From assembly GCA_022495005.1 (NCBI GenBank), contig JAGYXB010001996.1:2170001-2234000 (forward strand): 64,000 bases of DNA, in the 5' to 3' direction. The notes beneath the pieces were generated by a model that was not told the origin of the DNA, ran no database searches, and saw nothing but the letters and a program-made list of their open reading frames with translations. The stretch's first letter is position 1. The number at the start of each line of letters is the position of its first letter. The position numbers and the translations under genes are program-made. Positions 47,041-57,403 of this stretch are shown in pieces. Origin of the DNA: Rhyacophila brunnea (lineage: Eukaryota > Arthropoda > Insecta > Trichoptera > Rhyacophilidae).

Positions 47041-48156
47041 CATAACCCACTTTCAACGGTTAAATAAAACAATGTGAAGTTTGGCAACACTGGCAGTGTC
47101 GAACAAAGTGACGTCGTGGTATTGCTATGCGGCCAAAAGCCAAATCGAAATAAAATTATTGGATTTATACTTATCTGAAACGTCAAATTTTAAAAATGGA
47201 ACGAAAACCACTATGGGCGCCCTTTGTGACCGCGAAATTTCGATCACGTAACCCTCCTCCCAATGTGTCAATACATATATTTTTCTTTCATACTCGCGGG
47301 GATTAATTAACAAACAATTACCTACATAACTCGGTAAACATGCAAATTACAAAGGGTTGCCATGTAATAATACCCAGCCGTTTGTTTATTAAATTTTGTA
47401 TGGCTCTTCAACAAACAATAAGTGTTGCGTCATATATGAAAATTTTCGAATCCAAGTATACCAACTCTTAATTATTTAATATGATTATTAATTCAACAAA
47501 TATGGCTAAAGCGGATTTAATTGACCACGGATGTTATATAACTGTTTGCAAACTCCCAAAAGATGGAAAGATAGCCGGGGTTCAACCGAGTCCTCGAAAT
47601 GGTCCGGAGCGCACCGGAACGCAGTTCTGGTTCATGTAATCGTAGAGTATTGCTCCGTCTTGTAGAAAAATTAACTCGACTGTTTGGTAGGCTATATAAT
47701 ACAACATCCAACACACGTATATCTATAAAATATACATAAAATTAAAGAAATATATTACTATTTATTTTCGGAAAGTTATCGAGCACTGTGGTTAGTAAAA
47801 AAAAACTCCATTTCGAGAATATTTCAGTAATCGAATAAAACCATAGAGATTGGAATCTAGATAAAATGAGTGTACGCATCAACAATGAGGAATTTTTAAT
47901 GCAGTTCAATTTTCGAATCGAACGATTGTATGTGTGGATTGGTGACAACTTCATTATTTTTTTCTTTTATTGCCAGTACTAACAACAAAATGTGCGACTT
48001 GCGTTCTGATTTGAAATCTGTTGCTTTGTTTACATAACGTATTTATTTATGCATTTATTGTTTTTTTAAGTGATTATTCATCTAAAAGGCAATGGCCAAT
48101 CCTATATTGCTTTTGACTGGCTACATAAAATTGACAAGGAAGTTTCTTTACACACG
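47041..48156. other. Spacer, no gene
   Basis: Only short frames without domains. Confidence 0.45.
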
Positions 48157-48164
48157 TGTTTATA

Positions 48165-48483
48165 CAGTATTTTTATTATCATTTCATCTTAGAAATGTGT
48201 TGTATGGATACTTTACTAACAAAATATCAGACTAATTATTCGCAAATCAGCTCATGTCGTTTCTGGTCACCAAGGACGTCGAAGGGCAACGGAAGTAAAC
48301 TATATGTCGCGAACTCGATAAAACTAGTGAGCTGATTTTTTTAATGGAAAGATATTTTCTTTATTACCAAATTTAGATAGCTATTTCTATATATTCCAAA
48401 TAATTCTCCTAGATTTGCCGCCCTTCGAGTAACTACCGCCCCCAAGCGACGCTCAATCTGCCTACCCCCACGGGACGTCACCG
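48165..48483 (+). mobile_element. hAT MITE, CAGTGACGTCCC family, copy 5, left end shifted
   Basis: Starts CAGTATTTTTATTATC, which in the other copies lies about 75 bp inside the left end, and finishes GGGACGTCACCG. It is nonetheless flanked by an exact 8-bp duplication TGTTTATA (48,157-48,164 and 48,484-48,491). Confidence 0.82.
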
Positions 48484-48746
48484 TGTTTATAGTTAGATTT
48501 CATATTCAAATCAAATGTCTGCTTCGGTAAGGTGATATGTGAGATGCATGAAATTTCAAATGGAAATCTTGGAACACTTATAATATACTACCTTTTCCTA
48601 AAGTAAGGGATTCAAAGATTATTTTAACAATTTCTGTACCTAGAATCATGTATGTAATTAACTTATCGGGATAATTTGAATTAATGTCATAGTAAAATTT
48701 ATATTTTAGACTTTAAGGCCCTTTTTTGCTCTTCTTAGGCGGACGT

Positions 48747-49306
48747 TTAAGGTGATACTTCAGTAAAACGGCAAATAATTTATTATAACTATAGGCGCGA
48801 CGAAATTTTGGACTCGCTGGCAGTCTGAGAGCGAACGTCGAGGTGTGAATACATCAATTTGTTTCGTGATGGCGACGGGGGTATTAATTCTTAAATCGTG
48901 TAAAGATGACTAAAAACGTTACCCATTTACTTTAAAAAGAAAACATGTCAATGAATATATTATTATTGTTACTGATAGAACATACGTTTAAGTTCCCACC
49001 ACCACCCGTCATATATGCACAGCCGCGGATATGCACGGCCGCTTTCTATGACGCTTTAAACGTGTCTGAAAAAAGTGATTTTAAGTGCTCATTCCGGCCC
49101 GAGACGAAGCCGCACGGGACTGATGCTGCAACCATGCACCGTAGTGCTTAAAGAATAAAGTTCAGTAAACAGAACATTAAATGGACACATGTTGGATTTA
49201 TATAACAAATTATATTTCGTTTGACATGCGTCATTTGCACCAGCAATCCGCGCATCGCCTAGCCACGATCTTTTTAGACCATGCCTCAACTGAGGTATAG
49301 CCTTAA
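48747..49306. mobile_element. TTAA MITE, copy 5, carrying a foreign insert
   Basis: TTAAGGTGATACTTCAGT...CTGAGGTATAGCCTTAA, 560 bp because of a 183-bp insert at 48,983-49,165. The right flank GCCGCGCGGCCATCGTGGGT is the inverse of the family-1 SINE head, which contains CTTAAG at this point, so the MITE landed in a SINE. Confidence 0.85.
48983..49165 (+). other. Gene-like fragment inside the TTAA MITE
   Basis: Absent from the five other family copies, which read GAACAATAAACAG straight through. It is GC-richer than its surroundings and open on the plus strand through its length (KFPPPPVIYAQPRICTAAFY... ending at a TAA at 49,149-49,151). AATAAA follows 6 bp later. It looks like the 3' end of a captured coding sequence, but no family is recognised. 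Confidence 0.6.
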
Positions 49307-50514
49307 GCCGCGCGGCCATCGTGGGTGTCAACAAAGTTGTGCGTGCCTGATGTAAATAAAAGAATATGTACCTAATTACCAATTATAAGTACATTAAAAT
49401 GACTTCCCCGCCACTTTGTATAAACTGTGGTCAACTTAAAAAGGTAACACCAACCACTATTTATTTGTGTAGGCATTTTATTATCGGAATAAATTAATGA
49501 TAGGTCAACATTTTACTGGCTGTGGTAGGTAGGTACGTTGTAGTATTTAAACTTTAAACAATAAGTGAATACGGCATATTATTACCTATACTTTCAATAA
49601 AATTGTCATATAAGAAGTATTGAACAAATAAAAGTGATTATTGAGTTTATGACATAATTAAATATTATATTTTTAATTACAGGCATTTGTCAATAATATT
49701 TATTTAATCAGCTATTTACATTCTCTTGATGTGTACTGACTAATATTTATTGTTTGATTGATATGTAATTTAAAAATAGACTGGGAAAATAATTTAATTA
49801 CATTCTGTCTAGGACTCAAGTCCAGTAGTTATTAATATACTGTTTGTATAGACGACCTTTCTTGAAAGATAATCCATATCAGAGCTAGGAATGTTGACCT
49901 GTGTAACGAATACTTTGTTACCCACTCGTGTAGGGACTTTGATTATTCGGTTATTTGAATATTCGGTTAATATAAATCAAACCTTTATGAAAAATTGACA
50001 ACATTACGGTCGCTAGTTATATTCCAGAATATTATCTAAATCCATGTTTAAACTGCCAATTCAATCCTCTACTACCACGTGCTCGAGGGTTATCACCCAG
50101 GTTCGTGTCCTCGGTCGATACAAGAAGAATTGTTGTGATTAATTTTACGCTAACATTTATGGATCAGACATTTTCATGCTCTCTCTAATTATTATTATTC
50201 GTTTATTGACATGTACAATACCCTTCATTAACTAAAACAGTACATTTTATAATATTTTTGTGTTTCCTTAAAATAACACTATAATCCAATGATGTTATAA
50301 AAAAACATTATTCTATTCCTATTGAGATGGAGCCTAAACAAAAAAGGACCCCAGTCTTCAATATCTACTAAGTTTTATACAGATCCTAAATATTTTCGTA
50401 AGTTCGTAGTTAGTAAGGCTTTTGTTATTTTGTATTTGTGTAACAAATTTTTTTGTAGGTATACAAAAATGGCACTTAAGCCGTGAGCTTCGGAAAGAGA
50501 TTCTATCTATATTC
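49307..50514. other. Spacer with a possible degraded SINE head
   Basis: No gene. At 50,080-50,120, CGAGGGTTATCACCCAGGTT followed by CGTGTCCTCGG is B-box-like and could be a decayed tRNA-derived head. The remainder is AT-rich. Confidence 0.4.
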
Positions 50515-50877
50515 TATATAGAGAAGCTATCGGAAAGAGATGACCGTATAAGTACTATACAGTCTCCAATTTTATTAGATTCAATTTGAACATTAATTCA
50601 ATTTTCATAGCTGATTTTCGCAAAATTCATGAATTCAAGAATGACAACCTAACCTAACAAATAATCCAGTAGGTACGAGTATATCGGCTACTTAAAAAAT
50701 TTGTTTGCTGCTGACTTCCTGTAAAGTGGAAACCGACAAGAGCCGTGTTTTATTTTGACATGAATTTTATGTCAGTACTATACGACCCAAAGAGGCGGCC
50801 ATATATTTCCGATACAACATTTCACGGTGAAGTGTGATACGGCGAACTACATACGTACAAGTTTCCGGACACGCTTA
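50515..50877 (-). repeat. GTGTCCGGAAAC dispersed repeat, copy C
   Basis: Inverted partner of 35,358-35,705 over its whole length, with several small indels. Includes CCTAACCTAAC (50,648-50,658). Confidence 0.78.
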
Positions 50878-50888
50878 AGACTGGGGCC

Positions 50889-51113
50889 CAGTGTTGCCAT
50901 ATTATTCTATGCTGATTATAGTATATGATTATATATATGGCGTAAAAATTATAGTATTTCTGTAAAAACTATAGTACAGGAACATTTTTCGGCTCGAATC
51001 CTTTAAATTTATAGTATTTTGGCATATTTGGCGTAGAATTATAGTATTTTACATTGTTTGCAGAATCAAAATTATAGTATTGTACTATAATTATAGTACG
51101 GTTGGCAACACTG
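50889..51113. mobile_element. hAT MITE with repeated TATAGTA motifs
   Basis: CAGTGTTGCCA...TGGCAACACTG, 225 bp, with exact 8-bp duplication CTGGGGCC (50,881-50,888 and 51,114-51,121). The interior has at least seven TATAGTA motifs, mostly as TTATAGTATT. Confidence 0.88.
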
Positions 51114-51395
51114 CTGGGGCCGTTATATCAAAAGAAAAAAATATCAATACCTGTTATCGGAGTCCTATCGGAAGAAAGGTGTCAATACCTACTTCTTTGA
51201 CGACCCTACTTACGACCTACGGAAGCTTGTTTTAACTATGTTGATAAGGAAACCGCAGACCTCTACCTGACTTAGTTTCTTCAACATTTTTTATACAATC
51301 AATGTTATAACATTGAATTAATTAAAAATACTTTTATAATAGAGGCGCATATTTTCCGTTATAATATGTATTGGAAATATACCTACACATTATAT

Positions 51396-51720
51396 CAGTG
51401 GTAGTCATCCTGGTCCCTACCGCCCACTATTGGGCGTTCCAGCTTTCATGGTGGGCGGTAGGGGTTTTAAAAACAGTTTCATTACGAAATATAGATATCC
51501 AGTATTTAGTTTCGCAGCATCAGCGTCAGGGATCTCATCAATAATTTAATTAATTAAATGTAATTTCTTCACACTTCATGCTTTATAAATTGTATAAAGT
51601 AAAGTTACTTCCCTCCTTAATAAATCTCCATTACTGTGGAACCGGCGGGTGGTTAGAAAATTTTACTACTAACAAAGATACAAAGGTGGGCGGTAGGTAT
51701 AAAAAGGTTGACTACCCCTG
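51396..51720. mobile_element. hAT MITE, relative of 22,312-22,922
   Basis: CAGTGGTAGTCATCCTGGTC at the left and GGTTGACTACCCCTG at the right, with CCTACCGCCCAC subterminal blocks. Flanking 8-mers CATTATAT / CATTATAC differ at one base. No coding remnant. Confidence 0.83.
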
Positions 51721-51728
51721 CATTATAC

Positions 51729-52271
51729 GATTCTAATTATTAATTATTGTATTGTCTTTAGATGCTTCTTTGTTTATCGCAAACTATTCTAATTGATTTC
51801 ATTTAACCTATTTGTCAGTTATTCTCATTCATTATGATGTGGGCATATGAGATATTACGTGATATATTATTTTAATCGAGGTTTTTTTATATCTATGTAC
51901 GCGTAGATACTCGTAAAATATATCCTTTGTGCATTATTATAGTGTAGAAATGGGAACAACTTAAGAATATCTACACCAGGTATCAAGTATGTAATTTTAC
52001 ATCACTAATGCACTTGTGTTGTGCACTATGCGATATTGCAAACAATGCATAGTTCACACTGACAATGGGTAGTAAAATTGATTGAAAAACCAACCGTAGA
52101 TAACTATCTAACTACCTAATAATTATTATTGTGATGATAAATAAAACAATGCCATGTTCTACTTATGTGCAGTAATTAGTAATGGTTATTTTTTTTACAA
52201 TTTAGGTACAATGTTCAAATTGCACGACACGACGAGATCCGCGACACACATTTCGTTATTAAAAAATTTTA
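51729..52271. other. Spacer, no gene
   Basis: AT-rich, nothing recognised. Confidence 0.45.
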
Positions 52272-52279
52272 CATTTACG

Positions 52280-53107
52280 CAGTGGCGAAGGGTGGAGGTA
52301 GGCTGTTAAGATCCGACATAAATAGTGCACACTAAACTTGGTACATAATTGTTTTCATTGAACTAAGACTACAAATTGCATATTATGTATATCATTTTCG
52401 GTTAGTTCTGATCACCACAAAGGCCAATTATTGCATTTAACTAACTTTAAATAAAGCTTTGTTTGTCCGTATTGTTTTAGTTTTGTTTTTTTTTATCCTT
52501 ATATGTCATTAAATTCATTTAGTTCTGTTAAGTCTCTTTTTATTAAATTACGTCTTTCAGTAAACTCAGTCAAAGCTCACTTGAGAGCGTGGTGACCTCA
52601 GTCTTGGGCATCTGCTAGGCATAAAAAACTGCTGATGCTTCCCATCTAAACGTAAGGCCTCGTGAGACCGACTGTGGTGCGGGGCGGGTTGGTTTGGAGG
52701 GGTCTGTGTTTGTGTTGTCGGTTAGTTTGTATAATCTAATTAAACCCTGCGTAACCCAACCATAATAGATAATAGTCAAAAAATATTAATTTATCTATTA
52801 TGGTTTAGTTAGACAGGGTTTAATGAATTAAAAAAACTAACGAACACCATCTGTAATATGTATTCTTAATTCAACAAAAACAAATAAGTATGACTGAAAA
52901 AGTCTGCACTCTTATTGTTGGATCGTCCATAGCATATCTAAACTATTATGGTTTGGTTTAGGCAGGGTTTAATTATTTTTAAAGCAAATCAGCACCATCT
53001 GCAATATGTACTCTTAGTTCAATGAAAACAAATAAGTATGACTGACACCGTTTAGTGTGCACTATTTATGTCGGATATAAACAGCCTACCTCCACCCCTC
53101 GCCATTG
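52280..53107. mobile_element. hAT element, CAGTGGCGAAGGG family, best copy
   Basis: CAGTGGCGAAGGGTGGAGGT...CCTCCACCCCTCGCCATTG, 828 bp. The flanking 8-mers CATTTACG / CATTTATA match at six positions. Long subterminal inverted blocks (GATCCGACATAAATAGTGCA). The right part is internally duplicated. Relatives lie at 17,448, 26,080, 31,172 and 39,425. Confidence 0.82.
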
Positions 53108-53115
53108 CATTTATA

Positions 53116-53962
53116 TTGCCTTAGCCCCGTCGCACATATAAACTCGTCTCAACTGCAACACGTAGAAAGTTTCGATGTGATTTTGTTGTCATTGACGAAA
53201 TTCATGTAACTTAATTTTAGTAGAACAAAAAATACCTTTGATTGTTGCGTGTTACAAATTTCACTCGAAATGGGGTACAGGTTATAGCAAAATGTCACAT
53301 CGGTGCATGTGCAGATATAATAAAAGTGCTATGATGTCTGTCTGTAATTCCGAAATATTAGAGTTTTGTCCATAATATTTTTTGTTTATTTTTCTTTCTG
53401 TATATTGATGAAACTTGCACACCTTATGGACTACATGTTTGGTACTATTCTAGTAGTTTCATGTAAATATCTCAGGCGTTCCGGAGTCATGTTCCTACGT
53501 GATAAAACTTACCGCACTTGAAAGAATTTAACAATTAACCGTGAATCGTGAAACGCGTTGGCAAAGTGGTCAGATATCAGAGGTGACATGGTGGGGCGAG
53601 GTGCGGAAAGAGGGGCGTGCGCCTAGATCCAACCGTTGTATATATAGATAGATTGATTGATACACCGTAATATCAAATCGAATCAGTCAATTTATTCGAC
53701 GAAGTCGCGAACTATCGCTGGCTTATATAATAAATTAATTTTTCAAACAACATTTTCTTTTTTCACTTCCAAGAGTAAATTAATTAATTAATTACTGAGA
53801 CTTTTTAGTGTGACTGTACTAACTGGGTAGCAGTGGCATTCGGTCAATAGATGCTGTGAATGCTCCGTATCCCCGAAAATAATGGTCCTATATAATAATA
53901 TTACACAGATTTTATTGTGCAATTGTATAGTAAAATTTACTTCTAAAAGTTCTTCTAAACTC
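53116..53962. other. Spacer, no gene
   Basis: No supported frame or element. GCGCCTAGATCCAA recurs from 36.5 kb. Confidence 0.4.
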
Positions 53963-53965
53963 TAA

Positions 53966-54287
53966 GGCCCGTTTCAGACGGGACCCCGGTGTCGCTCTCC
54001 TATATAATAAGGAGGCCTTTGTATTCGAATAAAGGAGCCTTTGTATTATGTTTATGAACGCCCCAGAGCTAATGAGCCAACGCGTGTCCGGTACACTTTT
54101 TCGTCGGCCGCTACATTCTCAGCCGCCGATACACTTATTACCGGAGCCAGTTTTATGTACTAATTTATTACGCGAAATTAGGCGTTGACTCATTAGCTTT
54201 GGGATAATACAAAGGCACGTTTATTCGAATACAATGGCCTCCTATATTATATCGAGCGCGACACCGGTGTCCCGTCTGAAACGGGCC
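53966..54287. mobile_element. Foldback MITE, Harbinger-like TAA duplication
   Basis: GGCCCGTTTCAGACGGGACM...CGGTGTCG on both sides in inverse, continuing for about 110 bp with a 15-bp indel. TAA at both outer ends (53,963-53,965 and 54,288-54,290). 322 bp, so it can fold almost entirely into a hairpin. Confidence 0.85.
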
Positions 54288-54290
54288 TAA

Positions 54291-54789
54291 GTCTAAAGGA
54301 ACGCCATTCAATTTGAAATTATTTATCAGGCTATATTCCTTCATCGGCTTCCCGCCAAGATTCAATTACATAGTTACAAATTAAAAAAAGTACATAATAT
54401 ATAATGTATATTGATATTGTAGGTAAATGCGTTAAAAGTCACCACACGCCACTGGTAGGTGGATATACGTAGATTTAAAATCTATGATACGTGTCATACT
54501 TAGATATATATTATTTTATTGAACCTTGGCTATATTGATGTTCCCAGAACCACTTCAAGCAAGCTGTGAGATTTTCTCACTATCGTATTGTTATATTATT
54601 ATGTTTTATTATTTTCATAGGGACATAAGTATTGACATACTAGTACCTACTAGCTATTTACATTTTTTTTTATCAATATTTATTCTTGATGGCAATACTG
54701 AATGACGATTCATCGACTTCGCGGAATTGTTTGAAGTTTTCCTTGTTATTGTTTCATATTATGACAAACGTCTCCTGGTTGTCTGCGAA
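54291..54789. other. Spacer, no gene
   Basis: Nothing recognised. Confidence 0.45.
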
Positions 54790-55205
54790 ACGTGCGCCGC
54801 GTAGGTCAAAATGGAGCTTTTATGGTATTTTCAAAGCATAATCTTGGACATTCCTTAAACGTTGTAGATAATCTATTTATATAATTTTGAAGCCTTATTA
54901 TCCGTTATATTTATTTTAAACATTTTATGACTGCATAAAGTATTTTCATTACGTAAAATAGTATTCTTTTAAACCTCTCGATCTAATGTTTTAGAATATA
55001 GTCATATTTCAGTACATCCATGTGCAGTGGTGTTAATATTTTTTAGATTTATTAATTTTTAAACGGATTTTTAAAACAGTTATAAAATTTATGTTGACAT
55101 TATTATAGTGAAATATTTACGATAAAAAATTATATTGATAATATCTGTGATTTGACAAGAATTAGGCATTTTATTATTCAAAAAATGGGCAAGATTAACA
55201 CGTTT
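54790..55205 (-). repeat. Dispersed repeat, copy B
   Basis: Inverted partner of 31,300-31,735 across its whole length. No insertions inside. Confidence 0.72.
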
Positions 55206-55354
55206 GAAGATAATTTTAAAGATACTGTTTTTATAAGCTATGTCTTTGACCATTCAAGTGTGATAAACATCCGACGAATAATGATTGTTTTATAATAATT
55301 ATTAAACTAAGAATAAGGTAGTATTTTTTTGAAATACGCCATTCTTTTGGCATT

Positions 55355-55480
55355 TCCCAGTGGTCACCGGACCAACATGTCCATGTAGCGGAGAATTACA
55401 TGATGCAAACCACATCCTTTGGGAATATCCGAGAAAAAGTATGGAAAGGGATGGTATGCTTAAGTCAGTCCATCTAGCGC
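55355..55480 (+). pseudogene. LINE ORF2 C-terminal fragment
   Basis: Reads VTGPTCPCSGELHDANHILW then EYPRKSME, the C.C.....H.L..C-type zinc-knuckle tail of jockey/R1-like ORF2 proteins, with the last cysteine replaced by Y. It is cut off at 55,480 by a hAT-like end CAGGGTTGGCGAACCTTTTT. Confidence 0.6.
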
Positions 55481-55541
55481 AGGGTTGGCGAACCTTTTTA
55501 CAGACGCGTGCGAAAATTTCCCAAATATTATTTTTGAATTG

Positions 55542-55779
55542 AGTGATTCACAACCATAGTGAACCAAGTCCATTCTGGTTATTTTTGAGTAAGCTAGGTT
55601 CAAATATAATATTTGAGTCTTTCCTATTCTCTACATAATAACTTAAATGTACTTAAAATAACACTTTAGAATTGCAATCATACCCTTACAGAATTAGAAA
55701 TACTCAAATATTATGTTTGAACCCAGCTTACTCAAAAATAACCAGAATGGACTTGGTTCACTATGGTTGTGAACCACTT
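55542..55779. mobile_element. Foldback MITE with arms of about 75 bp
   Basis: AGTGATTCACAACCATAGTG...TTTGAACC and its inverse AAGTGG...GTGAACC agree at nearly every position over about 75 bp. AATT lies just outside both ends. The ends resemble hAT (AGTGGTTCACAACC), but no 8-bp duplication is evident. Confidence 0.72.
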
Positions 55780-57278
55780 AATTTTATTGCCTGACGTGCC
55801 GAGCAATTTTTCATGGAGGAAAATAGTTTTTAAGAATTCTATGTACAAAATTATGACGTTCTAGATACCACTCACAGAACTTAGCACACATATTATAGTT
55901 TATCGCTTTTTTCAATTACGCTATACATTTCGGTCCACCAATTTTAACTAATGCTAACTGACTGCCAGAATTACCACGTTTTTGTTTCATATTTGATGCA
56001 GCTCTTTTGTTGGTAGAAATGATTTTTTTTTCTTAATTTATACGTTAGTTTGATTATTTACACACAAATTGACACCAGAATTTCTCTGATCAGATGAGGC
56101 ATTATCTCGTTACAGTGGTCTCAAGCATTGTTCAAAATTAGAGGTTCGCGGTGCGGCACCCCCCGCCGCCTGATGAGGTTAGTGCGATAATATTATATAT
56201 GACGCATAAAGCCCAAGGACCGACCTATGCAATCATATATTTACATTAAACATAATGCTTATTCTTTAAGAGTATCTGTCTGCTATTTTTATATAATGCG
56301 ATCTGTCATTTATTATTACCATATGTATTTTTTTCACTTCAAAGGCGTGCACTGCATAATCATCTTACGTTCGCCACCACTGACTGGCTGTTGGAACCAT
56401 TGTTGCCACAAAAGCCAACTTCATTGCTTTAAAAAAAAATACGACGTCTTACTGCGTATGTGATCTCTTCACGTAATTTTGTCTGCTAGTATTATTTTAG
56501 CTTCTTTTTTAAATATATTATGTAAATGTATTTATTAAATTAGTAACTTATTTTTTGTTAGTTCACCATGCTCCTCTCTTCCATCTTTACTTTAAGCTTG
56601 CTGCTCCAAACAAACATACGTTATAGATGTAATTTACAATTTTGTAGTACCTACTCGTAAATAATTTCCAACAAATATATACCAATAGATTTACGATTTG
56701 ATGCATTTTCAATAAATATGATGTGCTTACTTACGTGGTTATTGAATTGAGCAGTAAGCACAGGTGTGGTACACACAATAATATTATGTTTTTTCGATAT
56801 TATTTTTAATTTTTTCTCCTGCAAATCGCAAGCCAAACGAGAGGAATTCGATCGTACATCTTGGCGCAGAATCGAAAACAAAACGTCAAGGAATTGCGTC
56901 AAACGATGCTGGACTGCAACACGCAGACGCCTTGGTATCATTTGCTATATAATCGCCAGCGTCTGAAATATCTGAACGTATTCCCCTGTCCATTCTTTTG
57001 GATATTTGTCAGCTATACCTACTTTAAAGCAGTTTCTCTCATTTTTTCTTGTGCGTAAGTCCATGGAACGCTTGTAATATTGTATTAATTTGAAAGAAAG
57101 TTCTTAGGAAGATTTTTGGACCCGTGCATGAATGGGACACGCAGTCGCGCACACTGAAAATGGCACGTTATCGATAATAATTTATTATTGTTCATCCCCC
57201 TCCGCCATGGTTGACGAAATCTAGCATGTACCTACCACTGATTTTCGCATTTACTCCGCAGACCCCGCACTTTCAGTC
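55780..57278. other. Spacer, no gene supported
   Basis: A moderately GC-rich patch at 56,830-56,980 is open in two overlapping frames (one reads KREEFDRTSWRRIENK, the other AQNRKQNVKELRQTMLDCNT) and could be a decayed exon of unknown family. A CAGTGGTCTCAAGC hAT-like end at 56,115 has no partner. Confidence 0.35.
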
Positions 57279-57281
57279 TAA

Positions 57282-57400
57282 TGCCGGGTCCACACTGGCA
57301 ACATGTCGCCGGCAACCTCGTTAAATTTTATGATAATTATCATACTTATCGTAAAATTTAACGAGGTTGCCGGCGACATGTTGCCAGTGTGGACCCGGCA
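57282..57400. mobile_element. 119-bp palindromic MITE, TAA duplication
   Basis: Two perfectly inverted 49-bp arms beginning TGCCGGGTCCACACTGGCAA are separated by 21 bp. TAA lies on both sides (57,279-57,281 and 57,401-57,403). The TAA duplication and minimal size suggest a Harbinger-mobilised MITE. Confidence 0.88.
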
Positions 57401-57403
57401 TAA

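Noticed and set aside
49089..49382. 97-codon minus-strand frame
   Set aside because: It lies across the MITE insert, the MITE end and SINE text in antisense. No domain.
54168..54365. 65-codon frame on the minus strand
   Set aside because: It overlaps the inverted end of the MITE at 53,966-54,287.
56115..56385. A hAT element between CAGTGGTCTCAAGC and TTCGCCACCACTG
   Set aside because: The two ends do not match each other, and the flanking 8-mers differ.
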